Below, piece by piece: positions 60,945-64,000 of a stretch of 64,000 bases of DNA (position 1 is the stretch's first letter; every line of letters starts with the position of its first letter). The DNA is from an uncultured Lachnospiraceae bacterium. Its GTDB lineage: Bacteria; Bacillota; Clostridia; Lachnospirales; Lachnospiraceae. The notes beneath the pieces were generated by a model. The model searched no databases and had not been told where the DNA came from. It was given only the letters and a program-made list of their open reading frames with translations. A program made the position numbers and the translations under genes. The stretch covers positions 1 through 64,000 of the forward strand of contig CAJUJK010000010.1 of NCBI GenBank assembly GCA_910586705.1, read 5' to 3'.

Positions 60945-62627
60945 TTACCGGCGGCCATTTTTCAGCTGGAAGGAGCTGATCAGTTCCATCAGCATACTGG
61001 ACTGGGACGACAGCTCCTCGCTCGCCGCCGCACACTCCTGACTGGTCGCGGAGTTGTTTTCCACCACGGCGGAAATCTGCTCGACGCCGGTAGAAACCTG
61101 CTCCATCGCCACAGTCTGTTTCTCCACCGCGTCCACAACCTGCTCCATCTTGACCGTCACATTTCCGGCAAGTTCGCCTGTCCGCCCAAGCGCCTCCGTC
61201 ACTCTGTTCATCGCCTTGCCGCCTTCCACGATCGTCGCGGCAGAACTCTCTATCAGCTCTTTCGTCGCTTTTGCGGCTTCATCCGATTTCGACGCCAGAC
61301 TGCTGATCTCCTCAGCCACCACGGCAAATCCTCTGCCCGCGGCGCCGGCTCTCGCTGCCTCCACGGCTGCGTTCAGCGAAAGAATATTGATCTGGAACGC
61401 AATGTTTTCTATCGTCGCAATAATGGTACCGATCTGCTTGGATTCCTCGGAAATACGATCCATCGACACGCTCAGTTCTTTTACGTTCTCTATGCTGACG
61501 CCAAGCTGTGCGCCCGCCTGATTGACAAACTGACCCACTTCTTCCGCCGCATTGGAAGTCTCTCTTGCACCCGCCGAAATGTCCGCAATCGTGGTCGAAA
61601 TTTCCGTAACGGCACTCGCCTGTTCGGTCGCGCCCTGCGCAAGCGTCTGCGCGCTGGCGGATACCTGATCCGCCCCGTCGGACACATGTCCGGCGCTTGC
61701 CGCAAACTGACCCATCGTCTGATTCAATGCGCCCAGAATGCTGTCCAAAGACTTTTTAATTGCCAGAAAGTCTCCCGTATAATTCTGCTGTGTCTCCTGC
61801 GTCAGGTCGCCCTTCGCAATCGCGCCAAGCACTTCTGAGATCTCACCTATGTATGCGCGCAGGCTGCTGATCGTCCCCTCAAATATCTCTCCCAAAAGGC
61901 CGATCTCGTCGTTAGAACGCACGCCGATCTGAACCTGCTTTCCATCCGCCAGTCCCAGATCACCCTTTTCCAATTTCTCAGCCGCCTCTGTGATCTTTCT
62001 GAGGGGCCCGGACACACTCTTTTTCAGATATCCCGTCAGGAAAATGATGCAGACGATTATTACTCCCAGACTGATCACTATGGCATAGTCGATAATTCTG
62101 GCAGTTTCCTCCTCCGCCTCAGCGATGGATATACCCGCAAAAATCAGACCGTTAACCTTGCCGTCCGCGCCCTTTGTGGGAACGTAGGAGCACAGGTAAG
62201 TTTCGTCCAGAATTTCCGCCTCGCCCACATACGACTGCCCCTGATTCAATACAATATCCACAAGGTTGGAAGCAAGTTTTGTCCCAACCACACGTTCCCC
62301 GTTCTTCGTCACGGTGCTGTAAACCCTCGTATCGCCCTCAAAAATGGTAAATTCACAGCCCTGACGCTTCTTCAAGCCGTCCAGCACCTGATTCAGATCG
62401 TCCTCCTCCGATACCCGGCTCAGTTCATATGCCAACAGATTCGTGCCGTTTGTACAAATCTTCTGCTGCATACTTCTGACCAGAGAATTGTACATACTAA
62501 CGCAGACCGTTACTGCCAGCACAACAGAAATCGCCTGCATGATCACTACTACATTGCCGACTTTTTTTCCGATACGCTTCAACTTTCTTCTGCCCTTTTT
62601 TCCCTCAACCGTCTGTTCTTTTCCCAT
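60945..62627 (-). CDS. Methyl-accepting chemotaxis protein
   Basis: A 560-residue chemoreceptor. A cytoplasmic basic N-tail, a membrane helix (about 27-50), an outer sCache-like domain (about 55-175), a second helix (180-203), HAMP (205-270) and the signalling domain follow. The hairpin tip is ISSLASKSDEAAKATKELI with the preceding IAFQINILSLNAAVEAARAGAAGRGFAVVAEE. The outer domain may bind small acids or amino acids. GGAG precedes the ATG at 62627. No other chemotaxis genes are near, so it would signal to a distant array. Confidence 0.92.
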   Translation of the reverse strand: MGKEQTVEGKKGRRKLKRIGKKVGNVVVIMQAISVVLAVTVCVSMYNSLVRSMQQKICTNGTNLLAYELSRVSEEDDLNQVLDGLKKRQGCEFTIFEGDTRVYSTVTKNGERVVGTKLASNLVDIVLNQGQSYVGEAEILDETYLCSYVPTKGADGKVNGLIFAGISIAEAEEETARIIDYAIVISLGVIIVCIIFLTGYLKKSVSGPLRKITEAAEKLEKGDLGLADGKQVQIGVRSNDEIGLLGEIFEGTISSLRAYIGEISEVLGAIAKGDLTQETQQNYTGDFLAIKKSLDSILGALNQTMGQFAASAGHVSDGADQVSASAQTLAQGATEQASAVTEISTTIADISAGARETSNAAEEVGQFVNQAGAQLGVSIENVKELSVSMDRISEESKQIGTIIATIENIAFQINILSLNAAVEAARAGAAGRGFAVVAEEISSLASKSDEAAKATKELIESSAATIVEGGKAMNRVTEALGRTGELAGNVTVKMEQVVDAVEKQTVAMEQVSTGVEQISAVVENNSATSQECAAASEELSSQSSMLMELISSFQLKNGRR

Positions 62628-62674
62628 AATATTTTCTCCATCTTTAATAATAATATTGACTACGCTTTCCCATA

Positions 62675-63166
62675 TCAATTCTGAATTGCATAGTCTGCAT
62701 TTATTGTACCATAAGCGTGAGAAATTACAAGCTTCATCTCTACAATATATTCGCTTGTCCCTTCCTGCAACTGTTTCTTTGCCGTAACCACAAAACCATA
62801 CCTTTCGTAAAACCTTCTGGCGTCCATGTTTTTCTCAAGAACCCAGAGATACCGGCAGTTTTTTTCTATGGCAAACCGCATCAGTTCGCCGCCGATCCCG
62901 CGGTTTTCAAAGAAAGTATCCACATACAGTTCCTCAATTCTGTCCCCGGAAATATGCAGCACACCCTTGACAAACTCATCGTCATAAACAAAGACACCTT
63001 CCAGTTTTTCTGGATTGTCAATATATTCCTTTGCAATCGGATAAACCTGTATTTCCCCGAAAGACACCTTATCGTTCCGGAAAATCTTTCTATAGTTCAT
63101 GCGTTTCGTAAACACCAGAATTTCCGCTATTCTGGAAGCGTCACTAACTGTCGCGCGTCGTATCAT
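62675..63166 (-). CDS. GNAT family N-acetyltransferase
   Basis: A 163-residue GNAT protein with all motifs: MIRRATVSDASRIAEI at the start, motif A IEELYVDTFFENRGIGGELMRFAIE with the acetyl-CoA loop ENRGIGG, and motif B LEKNMDARRFYERYGFVV. The substrate is unknown. GGGAGG precedes the ATG. It lies 47 bases upstream of the chemoreceptor on the same strand. Confidence 0.88.
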   Translation of the reverse strand: MIRRATVSDASRIAEILVFTKRMNYRKIFRNDKVSFGEIQVYPIAKEYIDNPEKLEGVFVYDDEFVKGVLHISGDRIEELYVDTFFENRGIGGELMRFAIEKNCRYLWVLEKNMDARRFYERYGFVVTAKKQLQEGTSEYIVEMKLVISHAYGTINADYAIQN

Positions 63167-63326
63167 AACCTGCTTCCTCCCGCCTTATTAATATCGCATC
63201 ATATCTGTGTCCGTTTCTCTATACGTTCCTCTGCCTGCCGTGTGCATAAACAGCGCAATTTTATCCAATCCGAAATTCCCCGCTGGTTTTACAATCTATT
63301 TATCAAAACAAAGGAGGCTCACAAGG

Positions 63327-63716
63327 ATGAGTAATGAATTATTTCAAGCATTTGACAACGGTTCTCTGAGACTGCCGGAATCCACAACAGCATTTGCTGA
63401 CCTTCTCTGGACAAAGCACCCCGTCTTTGAAGGTGTGGAACTCAAACACATTGTCACCGCAAAAGACACCGCAGGACAGTTCAGCTATCACCTTGTCCGC
63501 ATCGCGCCGGGCAAAAGTATTCAGAATCATATCCACGAAACCCAGTTGGAAACCCACGAGGTGATCGCAGGCTCCGGTGACTGCATCAATGACGGCACCG
63601 CCATTCCTTACACGCCCGGCGTCATCTCCATCCTGCCCGCCGGTGTACCCCATGAAGTCAATGCGGATAAGGAAGGGCTGTTCCTTTTCGCAAAATTTAT
63701 ACCCGCCTTATGTTAG
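63327..63716 (+). CDS. Small cupin protein
   Basis: A 129-residue single-domain cupin. APGKSIQNHIHETQLETHEVIAGSGDC holds the first metal motif (His, His, Glu) and ISILPAGVPHEVNAD the second with its His. This set of three His and one Glu should bind one metal. AGGAGG before the ATG at 63327 sets the start. It is convergent with a partial AraC gene; the function is not known. Confidence 0.82.
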   Translation: MSNELFQAFDNGSLRLPESTTAFADLLWTKHPVFEGVELKHIVTAKDTAGQFSYHLVRIAPGKSIQNHIHETQLETHEVIAGSGDCINDGTAIPYTPGVISILPAGVPHEVNADKEGLFLFAKFIPALC

Positions 63717-63732
63717 ACCGAGAATCGCACAC

Positions 63733-64000
63733 CTAAAATGCGGCATTCTCGATATGAATCTTATATTCTCCCGGCGTCAGTCTGACAATTCTTTGAAAGC
63801 AGCGGTCGAAGTGGCTCTGGTCACAAAATCCTGCGGCATAAGCCGCTTCGGTCACGCTTTTCCCTTCCTCCAGAAGTTTCTGCGCTTTTCTGACCCTGCA
63901 CTGTATCTGAAACTGGTGCGGCGTCAGACCGCAGACCGCTTTAAACTGCCGGATCATATGATAGGGACTCACATTTATGGTCCGCGCCATATCCTTTATC
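63733..64000 (-). CDS. AraC family regulator, partial (5' end outside window)
   Basis: The C-terminal 89 residues or so of an AraC protein, open to the right edge. Visible is the helix-turn-helix pair: IKDMARTINVSPYHMIRQFKAVCGLTPHQFQIQ and SVTEAAYAAGFCDQSHFDRCFQRIVRLTPGEYK. The sensor domain lies beyond the window. Convergent with the cupin gene, 16 bases away. Confidence 0.88.
   Translation of the reverse strand, partial: IKDMARTINVSPYHMIRQFKAVCGLTPHQFQIQCRVRKAQKLLEEGKSVTEAAYAAGFCDQSHFDRCFQRIVRLTPGEYKIHIENAAF

Overview
The window reads as chromosomal DNA of a low-to-mid GC gut Firmicute, most likely a Lachnospiraceae-type Clostridium. Reasons: strong AGGAGG ribosome sites, many MATE pumps, PocR-type and GHKL/LytTR signalling proteins, BceAB-like ABC exporters, a bile salt hydrolase, SstT, and remnants of a Tn916/Tn1549-like conjugative element. 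The genus cannot be fixed from the sequence. No rRNA, tRNA, CRISPR array or complete insertion sequence was seen.

Layout. (1) About 1-6.63 kb is an AT-richer patchwork of mobile-element relics: a YCII protein, a chimeric sigma-70-like/winged-helix ORF, a KTR cysteine-rich protein, a TetR-controlled ABC export operon between 241-bp direct repeats, and a chloramphenicol acetyltransferase-type gene next to a GntR/FCD regulator inside a pair of 24-bp repeats. (2) 6.6-23.3 kb: MATE pump with divergent AraC regulator, galE and a UDPGP-family uridylyltransferase, a giant Lhr-like helicase, a GNAT/lipoprotein pair, a DUF4422 protein, two divergent MATE pumps, and a MotA-like protein translationally coupled to a membrane-bound LuxR-type regulator. 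(3) 23.4-27.5 kb: an AT-rich operon of a TupA-like ATP-grasp protein (with a G10 tract), a GltS-like transporter and a YtcJ-like amidohydrolase, closed by a terminator. (4) 27.5-34.4 kb: two polar amino acid ABC importers, SstT and a zinc-ribbon membrane protein. One importer has a canonical binding protein; the other has a binding protein whose two lobes are in swapped (circularly permuted) order. (5) 34.5-39.2 kb: a PocR hybrid histidine kinase, a two-receiver regulator and a divergent hemerythrin fusion. (6) 39.3-46.7 kb: an MFS macrolide-efflux-like pump behind a leader peptide and competing hairpins, an inosine-DNA glycosylase, a HEPN/MNT pair, YxeA and hydrolase, PHP phosphoesterase, and an MFS/AraC divergent pair. 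(7) 46.6-57.1 kb: two FtsX-type ABC exporters with two two-component systems (LytTR/GHKL and OmpR/HAMP). (8) 57.1-64 kb: MBOAT/SGNH acyl-transfer pair, bile salt hydrolase, chemoreceptor, GNAT, cupin and a partial AraC regulator.

Together the genes describe a host-associated cell that spends much of its coding capacity on drug and peptide efflux, amino acid uptake, envelope modification and sensing. The observations most worth checking are the circularly permuted substrate-binding protein (29082-29867), the leader-peptide attenuator in front of the MFS pump (40634-40763), the MotA-like/LuxR membrane pair (22190-23307), the zinc-ribbon protein with a BECR-nuclease-like tail (29958-30728), the nested repeat-flanked resistance modules at the left end, and the triple LytTR-like repeat (49710-49773).
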